From: Ignavibacteria bacterium
GTDB lineage: Bacteria > Bacteroidota > Ignavibacteria > Kapaibacteriales > Kapaibacteriaceae
NCBI GenBank assembly: GCA_015709655.1
Contig: CP054181.1
Span: 237,262 to 301,261, forward strand
Reading direction: 5' to 3'
Length of the DNA stretch: 64,000 nucleotides
Part shown: positions 55,156 to 64,000 of the stretch, in pieces
Layout of the letters: every line of letters begins with the position of its first letter
How positions within the stretch are numbered: position 1 is the stretch's first letter
Notes under the pieces: generated by a model
What the model was told of the DNA's origin: nothing
Databases searched by the model: none
Seen by the model: the letters and a program-made list of their open reading frames with translations, nothing else
Made by a program: the position numbers and the translations under genes

Positions 55156-56360
55156 TGCACTGCACTTGTTAATCGGGGTTCGTGCGTCAGGAGCTGCCCC
55201 AGCTGTTTGCCGATTCGGTCCCAATTGTGGTCCTGCTGAATGACTTCATAGGCGTTTCGTGCCAGATTGGCACGCTGTTCAGCGGAGGCGAGCAGTTGTA
55301 CTGTATGAGCAGCCAGTTCAGATGGGGTTGTCCCAACCAGACAGTGTTGCCCGTGTTGTGCATTGATGCCTTGCAGACCACTTGGAGTAGTAACCACCGG
55401 ACATCCGGTGGCCATTGCCTCAAGGAGTTTGTTCTGGATTCCTGACCCACCGCGATGAGGATGAAGGAAAACGGCTGATTGATGCAGGTACGGTACGGTA
55501 TCGCTGACATTGGCAAACACTTTGGCGCCGGTACCACGAATTCGATTCAGCAGTTCCTTCTTTGGGTTTGCACCAACAAAGTGCATCTCAACCTGCGGCT
55601 CCTGGTTCCATACAAGCGGCATGATATCAGTAAGAATATGCATTGCCATAATGTGATTTGCCTCTACGTCAAGTTTTCCCACAAACACAATGTTCATTCG
55701 ATGTGCCTGCTGTGCCTGAAACGGAAACCGCTGCAGATCTACACCATTGGTAACAATATGGTATCTTCCTTTAGGATTAAGGTTGCGGGCAGCTTCAAGA
55801 TCGGTGGTGCTTACAAACGTAACCGCATCATAATCGGTCATCACCGACGCTTCGTAGCCTGAAAGTTTGCGAACTTCCCACCACCGAACCAGCCGTTGTA
55901 GGAGTGACCCTGTTGCATCGGCCGAACGTGTCTGATACAATGTCCGGCAGTCTTCGGCAACCAGGATCTTCCGTGGGCCCGTGGTATGGCGCACATACTC
56001 GGACGTACGCATGAAAAAGCTAACGATGTCGGTTATGGATTCCTGCCTCAGAATGTTGTCCACCACAACGTTAAACGAATCACGGGTGTAGTATGCTATT
56101 TCCAACGGAAGGCTGGTCCACAACGAGCGAATGCACCCGATACCGGCTGTTAACGGATTCAGCCTAACCACATGGAGCTCAACCCCCAAACGGGTGATAG
56201 CCTGAATATACTCGGCCGGGAGATCAGCCGACTGATTAAAAACCACGGCGATGACCCTGTTGTTATCGGCAAGAAGCCGAAGAAGATGAAATGCCTTTAC
56301 CCGGTCACCGCCAATCAGAGGCCAGGGAAACCTGGGTGATAAAAAGAGCACCGTGTTCAA
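55152..56360 (-). CDS. Family 4 glycosyltransferase
   Basis: A 402-residue GT-B transferase. N-domain: VLFLSPRFPWPLIGGDRVKAFHLL. C-domain: VTNGVDLQRFPF, NIVFVGKLDVEANHIM, LHPHRGGSGIQNKLLEAMATGCPVVTT with the conserved glutamate. It shares order and motifs with the 39980-41233 enzyme. It overlaps the WbaP-type gene upstream and the HAD gene downstream by 4 bases each. It probably adds the second or a later sugar to the lipid-linked unit begun by the sugar transferase. An acceptor or donor cannot be named. Confidence 0.85.
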   Translation of the reverse strand: MNTVLFLSPRFPWPLIGGDRVKAFHLLRLLADNNRVIAVVFNQSADLPAEYIQAITRLGVELHVVRLNPLTAGIGCIRSLWTSLPLEIAYYTRDSFNVVVDNILRQESITDIVSFFMRTSEYVRHTTGPRKILVAEDCRTLYQTRSADATGSLLQRLVRWWEVRKLSGYEASVMTDYDAVTFVSTTDLEAARNLNPKGRYHIVTNGVDLQRFPFQAQQAHRMNIVFVGKLDVEANHIMAMHILTDIMPLVWNQEPQVEMHFVGANPKKELLNRIRGTGAKVFANVSDTVPYLHQSAVFLHPHRGGSGIQNKLLEAMATGCPVVTTPSGLQGINAQHGQHCLVGTTPSELAAHTVQLLASAEQRANLARNAYEVIQQDHNWDRIGKQLGQLLTHEPRLTSAVQ

Positions 56361-57856
56361 TATGCGCCTCGTCCGCCCAGTACTGCCGCTGCTGTTCGGA
56401 TAACAATGTACAGGTCAAGGAAGAGCGACCAGTTGCGCATATAGTAATGGTCAATGTGCGGGCGTTCTTCAAACGGTCCGTCAGCTCGAACTGAAATCTG
56501 CCATAGTCCAGATAGCCCGGGTTTGGTGTACTCTTGCAAATTGGCAACAAGCTTCATGGTGTCTGCAGAGAGATCACCAAATTCTCGTTCTGCAAGCGGA
56601 CGTGTTCCCACAAGCGACATATCGGCTCGGATAACGTTGAACAGCTGGGGAAGTTCATCAAGTGAGTATTTACGCAGAATTCGTCCAAGCCTGGTAACGC
56701 GGGGATCCTCCTTTAGCTTATGGTATCGTTTGTACTCTTCACGGGCCCGACTATCTTCCGCAAGAATTGCCGCAAGCCTGGCCTCGGCGTTATTATGCAT
56801 CGTCCGGAATTTTAGGATGGTAAACTTCTTTCCTTTCTCGCCGATCCGCTCCTGACGGAACAGGATGGGTCTTCCATTCAACACCAAAACCAAAACCGAG
56901 ACCACAAGCATAATCGGCAGAGCAAGCATCAGCAGCGGTATTACCATCGCTATGTCAAACAGTCGCTTCTTGAGCCGAAGGGCAGGATATCGCAGACGCT
57001 GCTCTACATCTCCAATCGCCTGTGCATCGGCAGTCGTGTTTGAAATCCAGATTACCGAAGGGTTTACGTTTTCACCGATTACGGTAATATGGTCAAGGTG
57101 CTGGCAGTACTCATCAATGATTGAGCGAACCTTTTCAATACGTTTATGCGGCATCGTTACGATACCATGCTTTATCCGGTAGGTTGTACAAATCGGCTCA
57201 ATCGTCTCCAGGCCGCCAATCACCGGAACTCCTTCATGATAACCGTACTCGGCAGTTTCGCTATCAGGTTCAACGATGACCATGGGCCGCAAGCCAAGCT
57301 GGCGGTGATTTCTAAGAACATCCACCGTCCGTTTTGCCATACTGTTTACGCCGACAATTAAAACCGGAATACCGTACCAGTCGAATCGTCCCAGCCACCG
57401 TCGTAAGGCCATTCTGGCCATGGCAAGCGTAGGAACCGAAACAAGGTACGAGCCAAGCAAAATAGAACGGACGTATGGCGGCCAGTCTCTGCTAAAGAAC
57501 GAAACCGCTATAACCAGGGCAAAAACACCGGTTATCGTGTAAAATGTATTCCTGAGCTCAGCAATTGCACACGTACCATAACCGGGATAGTTTCCCCGCC
57601 AGGCCGATGCGAGCGTGTTACCCAGCACAAGGGCTGCCCCAATAAGGGCGTAGCCAGAAAACGGGATCGATGTTGGGATGCTGAAAGAGCGGATCATTAA
57701 TGCCAGCCATAGGACGGCAGTTATAACAAACGCGTCATTTGCAATGAGCAGAACAGTTGTTGCCAACCGCCCGGCACGCAGGTCAGGGGCACGTTCTATG
57801 CCCCGCGCCGTGGCTTTTACATCCTCACCAAGTTCCAGCAAAGTTGGTATGTGCAT
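56357..57856 (-). CDS. WbaP-type undecaprenyl-phosphate sugar-1-phosphate transferase
   Basis: Starts lipid-linked polysaccharide assembly by moving a sugar phosphate onto undecaprenyl phosphate. The 499 residues have about four N-terminal helices, then a cytoplasmic CoA-binding-like domain (VLIVGVNSMAKRTVDVLRNH, residues about 165-260). The catalytic domain begins with the re-entrant helix at RLKKRLFDIAMVIPLLML. Catalytic features are FRQERIGEKGKKFTILKFRTM, DELPQLFNVIRADMSLVGTRPLAE and the GLSGLWQISVR segment. First gene of a three-gene operon with a GT4 and a HAD phosphatase. A lone TAATTTTG box lies at 57911-57918 on the minus strand. Confidence 0.9.
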   Translation of the reverse strand: MHIPTLLELGEDVKATARGIERAPDLRAGRLATTVLLIANDAFVITAVLWLALMIRSFSIPTSIPFSGYALIGAALVLGNTLASAWRGNYPGYGTCAIAELRNTFYTITGVFALVIAVSFFSRDWPPYVRSILLGSYLVSVPTLAMARMALRRWLGRFDWYGIPVLIVGVNSMAKRTVDVLRNHRQLGLRPMVIVEPDSETAEYGYHEGVPVIGGLETIEPICTTYRIKHGIVTMPHKRIEKVRSIIDEYCQHLDHITVIGENVNPSVIWISNTTADAQAIGDVEQRLRYPALRLKKRLFDIAMVIPLLMLALPIMLVVSVLVLVLNGRPILFRQERIGEKGKKFTILKFRTMHNNAEARLAAILAEDSRAREEYKRYHKLKEDPRVTRLGRILRKYSLDELPQLFNVIRADMSLVGTRPLAEREFGDLSADTMKLVANLQEYTKPGLSGLWQISVRADGPFEERPHIDHYYMRNWSLFLDLYIVIRTAAAVLGGRGAY

Positions 57857-57924
57857 GCCTGATTGAGTTTCTGGATTGGCCGAATTTAATCTGCCGGCTC
57901 ATAAAAAGTCCAAAATTAGGAAGT

Positions 57925-59940
57925 TCAGCTGATACCACGACTATCCGAACCGGACATTTCATCGTCGGAATCCGTCAGAATGTATTGTAAACAATCCATA
58001 TCGGAAACCGTTTCAAGGAATCTGCTGGGCATGCCAAGCACGTCATGGTGCTCTCGTTGGTAGGTTACCAGCGGATAGGTAAGAATGAGCGTGTCTTTTG
58101 CCCTGGTACAGGCAACGTACAGCAGACGCCGTTCCTCTTCAACCATGCCTTTGCTGCCCTGACTACGTGCCGATGGGATATTGCCTTCATTAACAGATAT
58201 AACAAACACTGAGTTCCACTCGAGTCCTTTTGCACTGTGAATGGTGCTCAGGGTTAAAAATTCCTCGTCATCACCGTCGGCTGATCGTGCTTCAGCCGTA
58301 TGGCTGGGGGGCTCCAGTGCAATATCAGCCAGGAATTTCGAGGTAGAGTCATACCGGGAGCAGATATTGGTCAGTACTTCAATATCCGTCCATCGTTTCT
58401 GGGCATCATCATGTTTATGGTTCATCACAGGCTTATACCATTCTGCCAGTAGCTGGGTCCGGCTGCCGGGACGTGCATCTGCCTGAGCCCCTTTCAGGAT
58501 ATCCCGTAACTGGGTAATACTGTGAGAAACATTTTCGGGGAGATTGGGAAGGGGGCAATTCAATGGGTCGGGAGCAGCCGCAAATCCGTCAATAATGGTT
58601 CGCGCTGTTTGTGTACCCACACCGTGGAGGAGCATCAGAACCCTGTACCATGCAAGGGTATCATTCGGGTTTTCCGTGATTCGGAGCAGGGCCAGGATAT
58701 CCTTGATGTGCGCTGATTCAACAAAACGGATGCCGCCAAATTTACGATACGGGATGTTGGCTCTGTCCAGCTCGATCTCGAGATCAAACGAATGATACCC
58801 GTTCCGAAATAACACCGCAATCGATCCCAGCGGAATCCCCTGCTCACGCTGTTCAAGAACTGTCTGCACTACATATTCACTTTGCTGACGTTCGGTGGCG
58901 CATGCTACCCGGATCGGTAGGTCGCCGTGTTCGCGCGATGTTACCAGCTCCTTATTGAACATACCGGGAGCGTTTCTAATGATGGTGTTACAGATGTTTA
59001 GTATGGGTTGGGTGCTGCGGTAGTTCTGCTCAAGCGTGATAACTTCACAGTGGTCAAAGGATTGTGCAAAGGCGTGAATATTGGCGATATCGGCACCGCG
59101 AAACGAGTAGATACTTTGAGCATCATCGCCAACTGCCATCACGTTGCCGGTGCGGCCAGCCAAGGCTGTAATGATTGCATGCTGCAGCACGTTGGTATCC
59201 TGGTACTCGTCAACCATGATGAATTTGTATTGCTTTCGCAGCATGGTGCCATACGTTTCATGTTGGGCAAGACTCAGTGTAAACAACAGCAAATCGTCGT
59301 AATCAACCAATGCGTTGGCTCGTTTATACTTCTGGTACTCGCGGATAACAACAGCAATTTCATCGGTCTGTTTTACAAACCGCGGAAGATCTGTTGCGAT
59401 AATGTCCCGCAGTGGCGTCATTGTATTGATTGATTTACTTGCCAAGTTTAACAGTGTTGATGCATGCGGAAAACGGCTCTTTGGCTTTGACAGGTCAAAG
59501 CGAGCTCGTACCAGGTGCATTGCATCGGCTGCATCCATCTGATCAAGCACGGTAATGCTCTTGGTTGTGAAAAACTCCGGGAGCGCTTTACCAAAACGCT
59601 GCAGAAGCTTGTATCCAAAGGCATGAAAGGTGCCACCAGCAATCCTGTCACAGCGTTTCCCAAGCAGTGCCCCTGCACGCTGTATCATTTCGGCTGCAGC
59701 TTTTCGGGTAAAGGTCACCAGGAGAATTGATGTAGGGTCTGCACCGTCCTCTACCAACCGTGCCACACGATACGTAAGTGTGCGCGTTTTACCGGTACCC
59801 GCACCGGCAAGGACAAGGGCCGGACCATTGGTGTGCATTACAGCCTTGTACTGCGCTTCGTTCAGAACATCACGGTACGCAATTGCATAACGCTTTTCTG
59901 ACGGAGGGTTAGAGCTTCGTTTCAGAACAAGTTTTTTCAT
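57925..59940 (-). CDS. UvrD/PcrA-type DNA helicase
   Basis: Superfamily 1A 3'-5' helicase for repair and replication restart. It has 671 residues. Motif I is AGAGTGKTRTLTYRV (near residue 48). Motif II is VDEYQDTN, motif III is GDDAQSIYSFRGAD, and motif IV includes LEQNYRSTQ. Motif V is STIHSAKGLEWNSVFVI, and motif VI is LLYVACTRAKDTLIL. It opens with LNEAQYKAVMHTNGPALVLAGAG, giving a standard Q-motif. It is shorter than E. coli UvrD (720) and has no extended C-terminal RNA-polymerase-binding tail, which is common in FCB bacteria. An internal AGCCCCTT octamer lies at 58486. Confidence 0.92.
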   Translation of the reverse strand: MKKLVLKRSSNPPSEKRYAIAYRDVLNEAQYKAVMHTNGPALVLAGAGTGKTRTLTYRVARLVEDGADPTSILLVTFTRKAAAEMIQRAGALLGKRCDRIAGGTFHAFGYKLLQRFGKALPEFFTTKSITVLDQMDAADAMHLVRARFDLSKPKSRFPHASTLLNLASKSINTMTPLRDIIATDLPRFVKQTDEIAVVIREYQKYKRANALVDYDDLLLFTLSLAQHETYGTMLRKQYKFIMVDEYQDTNVLQHAIITALAGRTGNVMAVGDDAQSIYSFRGADIANIHAFAQSFDHCEVITLEQNYRSTQPILNICNTIIRNAPGMFNKELVTSREHGDLPIRVACATERQQSEYVVQTVLEQREQGIPLGSIAVLFRNGYHSFDLEIELDRANIPYRKFGGIRFVESAHIKDILALLRITENPNDTLAWYRVLMLLHGVGTQTARTIIDGFAAAPDPLNCPLPNLPENVSHSITQLRDILKGAQADARPGSRTQLLAEWYKPVMNHKHDDAQKRWTDIEVLTNICSRYDSTSKFLADIALEPPSHTAEARSADGDDEEFLTLSTIHSAKGLEWNSVFVISVNEGNIPSARSQGSKGMVEEERRLLYVACTRAKDTLILTYPLVTYQREHHDVLGMPSRFLETVSDMDCLQYILTDSDDEMSGSDSRGIS

Positions 59941-60082
59941 TAGTCACAAGAGTTCACTGCGTGGACAGTACTACGTTACACATTAACCGGAATTATGCTC
60001 ATACTGTCTGCAATACCACAGTGTTTGTGACACCCGTACACACGTCGCGCTACGCGGCCATTGCTGCCACACAAGGAAAGGG

Positions 60083-62134
60083 TTAAAATTCCATCAGGTT
60101 CCGAAGCTGATTGGCAATCGCATCAACACTGGGTAGAACCGCATTCATCATTCCCTTGTTGTACGGTATGGGAACGTTGGCCGTGGCAATTCTGATAACA
60201 GGGGCATCCAGCCATGCAAAAAGCTCCTGTGAAATTGATGCTGAGACCTCTGCACCAAAGCCACAGGCAATGGTGTCTTCATGAACAACCAAACAGCGTC
60301 CGGTGCGGCGAACACTTTCAAAGACCATCTCCTTGTCCCACGGAACAATAGTCCTCAGGTCAATCACATCAACATCGGCCCCGGTACGATCGGCCGCTTC
60401 CGTGGCACGATGAACCATCTCGCCCCATGCAACAATGGTTGCCCTGGTGCCGGATCGGTGCATCCGCGCTCTGCCAAACTCAACAACATAGTTGTCACCG
60501 GGATATTTTCCCCTGCCCGGTCTGGTATCCAGAAGATCCCTGTGTTCCAGGAAAAACGTTGGGTCGTTGCCCCGGATGGCACTTCGGAGCAATCCTACGG
60601 CATCAGCCACAGTACTCGGGAATGCCACCCGCCACCCGATCGTATGTGCAAAAATGGCTTCACCGCTCACGCTGTGCCACGGGTCGCCTGTTCGTTTGCT
60701 GTACCCTACGGGAATCCGTACAACATACGGTGCTGCAAAATCACCATTCGTGCGCCAGCGCAGTGTTCCGGTATCGTTAATGGGCTCCATTGCGGGGTCT
60801 AGATACTTCCTGAACTGGATTTCGGGAACAGGAACCAAGCCGGCAATGGCAAGGCCAATAGAGCGACCAATGATTCCTTCTTCGGATAGCGATGTGTCAA
60901 ACACCCTGTCTGGACCATGCGTCCGCTGCAGGTCAACGGTTGCGCCATGCACACCGCCCTTGACACCCACATCTTCGCCAAAAACCAGAACCCTGGGATT
61001 TACCGTAAGCTCTGAATCAAGTGTTTTTCGGATTCCGTCAATCATGTTGATACGGACGCCCTGTTCATCTGGGACATCAGATCCAGCAGGAGGCACAAGT
61101 CCGTCTGCTGCCATCCCTCCGTGCTTTGGAACCAAGGCGGGCTCTGCAAATACCTTTGAGAACGCATCTTCGGGTACCGGCTCCGGTTGCTCCAAAGCCT
61201 TGTGTGCAGCAGCCCGCACGTCTGCTTCGACCTCCGTATAGAGTGAGTTCCACCCTTCTTCGTCGAGGTACTTTTTCCTGATCAGAAATTCTTTCAGGCG
61301 CGGGACTGGGTCTTTGTTGAGTTCGTCAGTGCGCTGTTCGGGAGTCTTATACGACTGGTTATCAGCACTGGAATGTCCGCAGATTCTTGCCTCCCTAATC
61401 CGCATCAGCGTGGGTGTACTGGTTTCGCGTACATGTGCGACACTCTTTTCAATCAACCGCGATGCTTCTTCGGGATTGGTCCCGTCGATATCCACGATCC
61501 GAAGTCCGGTAAACGAAGCCAGATTTTCGGCAATGTTGCCGCCAGGAGTCTGTGCTGTACTGGGAACGCTGATCCCCCAGCCGTTATCGGCAATATAGAA
61601 AATCATGGGAAGCCGCATTGTGGTGGCAATGTTTAACGCCGACCAGAAGCCGTTTGATGCAGTAGAACCATCACCGCCATGGGCAACGGCCACAGCCCCT
61701 TTCCACTGCTCATTGCCAAGAACCTTGGTATGGTACACGATGGCCTGGGCCCATCCCACAGCAGGGGTGTACTGCGCCCCAACGTCGCCACTGGACGGAA
61801 GCACCGTAACACCACGGCGGTTCGGTAAATGGTGAACCACCCCAATGTCACGTCCACCGTTTCGGCTGCCCGCTCGGCCCAGTGGACCGGCAAATCCTTC
61901 TTCGAGTGTCATACCGGCAGCCAGCACAAACGGACGAGACCGGTAGTACACCGTGGATCCGTCGCGTCCATGCGTAAGACAGCGTGCTACAAGCACTTGC
62001 GACAGCTCGTGTCCGGTAGCGGAAAACTGATATGAGGCTAATCCCTTGGGGACAAATTCTGTTTCTTCGATTGTATCCATGATACGTGAAGCCAACACGG
62101 TGCGCGCAGCTTCGAGCCATTCACTTTTGGTCAT
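60083..62134 (-). CDS. 2-oxoacid dehydrogenase E1, alpha and beta subunits fused
   Basis: Thiamine diphosphate decarboxylase component of a branched-chain 2-oxoacid or pyruvate dehydrogenase complex. The start at 62134 gives 683 residues. The alpha half (about 1-330) has HxxGHELSQV-like features, YYRSRPF and the TPP motif GGDGSTASNGFWSALNIATTMRLPMIFYIADN. The beta half (about 370-683) has LVFGEDVGVKGGVHGAT, GRSIGLAIAGLVPVPEIQF and the late IVPWDKEMVFESVRRTGR. Such fusions occur in Bacteroidota. E2 and E3 are not nearby. The frame is open to 62200, but a TTG-N17-TAGATTTG promoter lies between, 5 nt before the chosen ATG. The substrate remains open. Confidence 0.85.
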   Translation of the reverse strand: MTKSEWLEAARTVLASRIMDTIEETEFVPKGLASYQFSATGHELSQVLVARCLTHGRDGSTVYYRSRPFVLAAGMTLEEGFAGPLGRAGSRNGGRDIGVVHHLPNRRGVTVLPSSGDVGAQYTPAVGWAQAIVYHTKVLGNEQWKGAVAVAHGGDGSTASNGFWSALNIATTMRLPMIFYIADNGWGISVPSTAQTPGGNIAENLASFTGLRIVDIDGTNPEEASRLIEKSVAHVRETSTPTLMRIREARICGHSSADNQSYKTPEQRTDELNKDPVPRLKEFLIRKKYLDEEGWNSLYTEVEADVRAAAHKALEQPEPVPEDAFSKVFAEPALVPKHGGMAADGLVPPAGSDVPDEQGVRINMIDGIRKTLDSELTVNPRVLVFGEDVGVKGGVHGATVDLQRTHGPDRVFDTSLSEEGIIGRSIGLAIAGLVPVPEIQFRKYLDPAMEPINDTGTLRWRTNGDFAAPYVVRIPVGYSKRTGDPWHSVSGEAIFAHTIGWRVAFPSTVADAVGLLRSAIRGNDPTFFLEHRDLLDTRPGRGKYPGDNYVVEFGRARMHRSGTRATIVAWGEMVHRATEAADRTGADVDVIDLRTIVPWDKEMVFESVRRTGRCLVVHEDTIACGFGAEVSASISQELFAWLDAPVIRIATANVPIPYNKGMMNAVLPSVDAIANQLRNLMEF

Positions 62135-62139
62135 GGGTA

Positions 62140-62167
62140 CAAATCTACTAAGCTCAGTTTTTGTCAA
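62140..62167 (-). promoter_or_regulatory. Promoter of the fused E1 gene
   Basis: On the minus strand TTG (62167-62165), a 17-bp spacer and TAGATTTG (62147-62140) match the consensus fully. Only 5 nt (TACCC) separate the box from the ATG at 62134, so the mRNA would be leaderless or nearly so. Confidence 0.5.
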
Positions 62168-62202
62168 TGCGTTACCAATCACTTTTTTAACGAATAGCAT
62201 CG

Positions 62203-62210
62203 TACATTTG
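62203..62210 (+). promoter_or_regulatory. -7 box upstream of the T9SS cargo gene
   Basis: TACATTTG followed by CA fits TAnnTTTG. The ATG is 45 bases downstream, and the AAGGGGGC stretch at 62245 could serve as a ribosome site. A TTG at the right distance upstream is not present (T-rich instead). Confidence 0.35.
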
Positions 62211-62255
62211 CATCAGGGTTTCCCATCTACCAACAATAGTTTTTAAGGGGGCTTT

Positions 62256-63158
62256 ATGAAGAAATTAATACTTCCGTTTTTGTTCGTGGCAACACTTGCC
62301 AGTGCTCAGTTCAGCTTCCCGGGATACCTGCCGGGAGACTGTCAGTCTGCTGCGCCTTCCATCGTTGATGGTGTCAGTGATGGCAAGGTGGTTGGCATTT
62401 TAAACGTTCGTGTGTCGTTGCCTCTGGGAACATCTCAGATAGATTTGGGAATGAGTCTTGATGACGGCAAGGCTCCGGTATGGCTGTACTTGGTCCATAG
62501 CACCGCTACCGACTCAATGTACACCGTACCGATAACACGTGCCCTGGGGTCATGCTCAAAGTTGCCGATCGACGTTCCGTCAGAAGATCTGGGCGATGAT
62601 ATGGAACTTCCGCTCATTCCGGTGCCAAATCAGTTTCTGCAAGGCACCGACCTTATGGGTAAGCTAAAGAGTAATCAGCAATTCCAGCAGTTTCAAGCTT
62701 CATATCCCGACAGCTTACCGCGAATAGTTGTGTTAGGAACAACCGAAGAAGAAGTCCTGGGCTTTCCTGAGAATACACCGGCATGGGTTTTTTCCTGGCC
62801 ATCCGAGAATGAAGAATTTGGTTTTATGTGCGTTGTTAATGCTTCCTCCGGTGAAACTGTCTGCATTGGCAATACCGTGGATAACGTTACCGAAAACACA
62901 CCGCAGGTTTCAAACCTTACAGCGTTTCCCAACCCGACAAACGACGTAGCATATCTCCAGGTACCCATCGACTGGATAACACAACCGCTGGTTGTTGATG
63001 CGGTGAACCCGGCGGGACAGTCCGTACGGGTATTCGATTCACGATTTACAATGCTGCCGGTGCAAATTCAAACCTCACAGCTGTCGGCAGGATTGTGGAC
63101 GCTGGTTGCCCGCACCACCTCCGAAACACGTGTCACCCGGATCGTTGTCAGCAAATAG
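62256..63158 (+). CDS. Secreted protein with T9SS type A sorting tail
   Basis: A 300-residue exported protein. The signal peptide is MKKLILPFLFVATLASA, with cleavage before QF. The central region (about 20-210) has no family I recognise; it contains regular beta strands and acidic loops (PSEDLGDDMELPLIP) and a CVVNASSGETVCIGN cysteine pair. Residues from about 222 (LTAFPNPTNDVAYLQV) to the end (TRVTRIVVSK) form a T9SS type A sorting domain, so the protein is exported across the outer membrane and attached or released. Function unknown. Confidence 0.75.
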   Translation: MKKLILPFLFVATLASAQFSFPGYLPGDCQSAAPSIVDGVSDGKVVGILNVRVSLPLGTSQIDLGMSLDDGKAPVWLYLVHSTATDSMYTVPITRALGSCSKLPIDVPSEDLGDDMELPLIPVPNQFLQGTDLMGKLKSNQQFQQFQASYPDSLPRIVVLGTTEEEVLGFPENTPAWVFSWPSENEEFGFMCVVNASSGETVCIGNTVDNVTENTPQVSNLTAFPNPTNDVAYLQVPIDWITQPLVVDAVNPAGQSVRVFDSRFTMLPVQIQTSQLSAGLWTLVARTTSETRVTRIVVSK

Positions 63159-63188
63159 CCTGACGCCTGATACCAACTTAGTTTATCA

Positions 63189-63216
63189 TTGCTCTACACA
63201 CCATTTACTACGTTTA
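63189..63216 (+). promoter_or_regulatory. Promoter of glyA
   Basis: TTG (63189-63191), a 17-bp spacer and TACGTTTA (63209-63216), one base off TAnnTTTG. Only CAAC separates the box from the ATG at 63221, again suggesting a leaderless or nearly leaderless transcript. Confidence 0.4.
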
Positions 63217-63220
63217 CAAC

Positions 63221-64000
63221 ATGTACGAAACCGTTGCCAGGACAGACGCGGAGGTTTTCTCCGTCCTTACAAACGAATATCAGCGCCAAAGAGACAAACT
63301 TGAGTTAATTGCCAGCGAGAACTTTACCTCGCTGGCAGTTATGGAGGCACAAGGCAGCATACTTACAAATAAGTATGCCGAAGGGTACCCGGGTAAACGG
63401 TATTACGGAGGATGCGAGTGGGTGGATGTTGTCGAGGACCTGGCTCGCGACCGGGTTAAGCAACTCTTTGGTGCGGAATATGCAAACGTTCAGCCTCACA
63501 GCGGCAGTGGCGCCAATATGGGCGTGTACTTTACGTACTTGCAGCCCGGCGATACCGTCCTGGGTATGGACCTCTCGCATGGCGGCCACCTGACGCATGG
63601 CTCACCCGTAAACTTTAGTGGTATTTTTTACAATTTCATCCCGTATGGACTTAACCGTGAAACCGGACGTATTGACTACAACGTTGTAGAAGACCTGGCG
63701 GTTAAGCACAAGCCAAAGATGATTACCGTTGGCGCCAGTGCCTATTCCCGTGAAATTGATTTTGCGGCATTCAAGGCAATTGCCAACAAGGTTGGTGCCT
63801 TTTTACTTGCCGATATTGCCCACCCTGCCGGCCTTATCGCTAAGGGCAGGCTTATGAGTCCGGTACCATACTGCGACGTAGTAACATCCACCACTCACAA
63901 AACATTACGGGGTCCGCGTGGCGGACTCATCCTTCTCGGAAAAGACGTCGAGAACCCGTTTGGGAAGGTAGCTCCCAAGAGTGGTCGCGTGAAGATGATG
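63221..64000 (+). CDS. glyA: Serine hydroxymethyltransferase, cut by the window edge
   Basis: Interconverts serine and glycine using tetrahydrofolate, the main source of one-carbon units. Only the first 260 codons are in the window. Read by hand from the ATG at 63221, the frame gives [19 protein letters not shown], the substrate-site [57 protein letters not shown] and the PLP-lysine motif [15 protein letters not shown]. No frameshift is seen. After the lysine region there is a short insertion ([16 protein letters not shown]) of the type found in Bacteroidota GlyA. The first Met-Tyr-Glu residues match usual starts. Confidence 0.95.
   Translation, partial: MYETVARTDAEVFSVLTNEYQRQRDKLELIASENFTSLAVMEAQGSILTNKYAEGYPGKRYYGGCEWVDVVEDLARDRVKQLFGAEYANVQPHSGSGANMGVYFTYLQPGDTVLGMDLSHGGHLTHGSPVNFSGIFYNFIPYGLNRETGRIDYNVVEDLAVKHKPKMITVGASAYSREIDFAAFKAIANKVGAFLLADIAHPAGLIAKGRLMSPVPYCDVVTSTTHKTLRGPRGGLILLGKDVENPFGKVAPKSGRVKMM

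Overview
The window reads as a continuous, gene-dense chromosomal segment of a Gram-negative bacterium of the Bacteroidota/Chlorobi (FCB) group. The evidence is two secreted proteins with type IX secretion (T9SS) C-terminal sorting tails, a PorE-like PD40 + OmpA protein, several outer-membrane beta-barrel and OmpA proteins, choice-of-anchor and WD40 repeat secreted proteins, and promoter boxes of the Bacteroidota type (TTG/TTTG, 17-19 bp, TAnnTTTG). The mixture (DUF4159/DUF4175 pair, chimeric WD40 protein, system I cytochrome c maturation with a Cys-type CcmE) would suit a deep FCB lineage such as Candidatus Kapabacteria. That placement is inference; no rRNA is present. I saw no phage, IS element, CRISPR array or integrase.

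Layout: 1-4.3 kb holds biotin carboxylase, a HAD phosphatase, peptide deformylase and an aldehyde dehydrogenase. 4.5-7.0 kb holds a beta-barrel protein and a PorE-like protein, ended by a clear terminator. 7.0-9.8 kb is a translationally coupled tyrosine phenol-lyase and tryptophanase pair. 9.9-15.2 kb is a minus-strand operon rsmG, DUF4159, DUF4175, SMR/EamA-like. 15.2-28.1 kb on the plus strand holds a glycosyltransferase, endonuclease III, then an envelope cluster in which two paralogous barrel + double-OmpA proteins flank a 1436-residue vWA/WD40/choice-of-anchor T9SS protein, followed by a GT4 and an IgGFc-binding-like secreted protein. 28.1-32.8 kb on the minus strand is a cytochrome c maturation operon (ccmC, D, E, an extra OB-fold protein, ccmF) and a DUF4920 lipoprotein. 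A tRNA-Thr(CGT) lies at 32.9 kb.

33.3-40 kb holds DoxX, a PLP decarboxylase, M32 carboxypeptidase, queA and uvrB. 40-47 kb holds polysaccharide genes (GT4, Wzz-like, O-antigen ligase-like) coupled to penicillin-binding protein 2 and a solute-binding lipoprotein, then Nudix and MsrB. 48-54.5 kb is a complete RND efflux operon (tolC, tetR, membrane fusion protein, RND pump) with a candidate promoter and operator. 54.6-57.9 kb is a second polysaccharide operon (WbaP-type sugar transferase, GT4, HAD phosphatase). 57.9-64 kb holds a UvrD-type helicase, a fused 2-oxoacid dehydrogenase E1, a T9SS cargo protein and the start of glyA.

Two genome-scale signals stand out. The octamer AAGGGGCT/AGCCCCTT occurs 17 times by my eye count, where about 2 are expected, on both strands and across unrelated genes. 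Several genes also have a TAnnTTTG-like -7 box only 4-5 nt before the ATG, which would give leaderless mRNAs. Starts were moved inward from the longest reading frame wherever a conserved N-terminus, signal peptide or ATGA overlap supported it.
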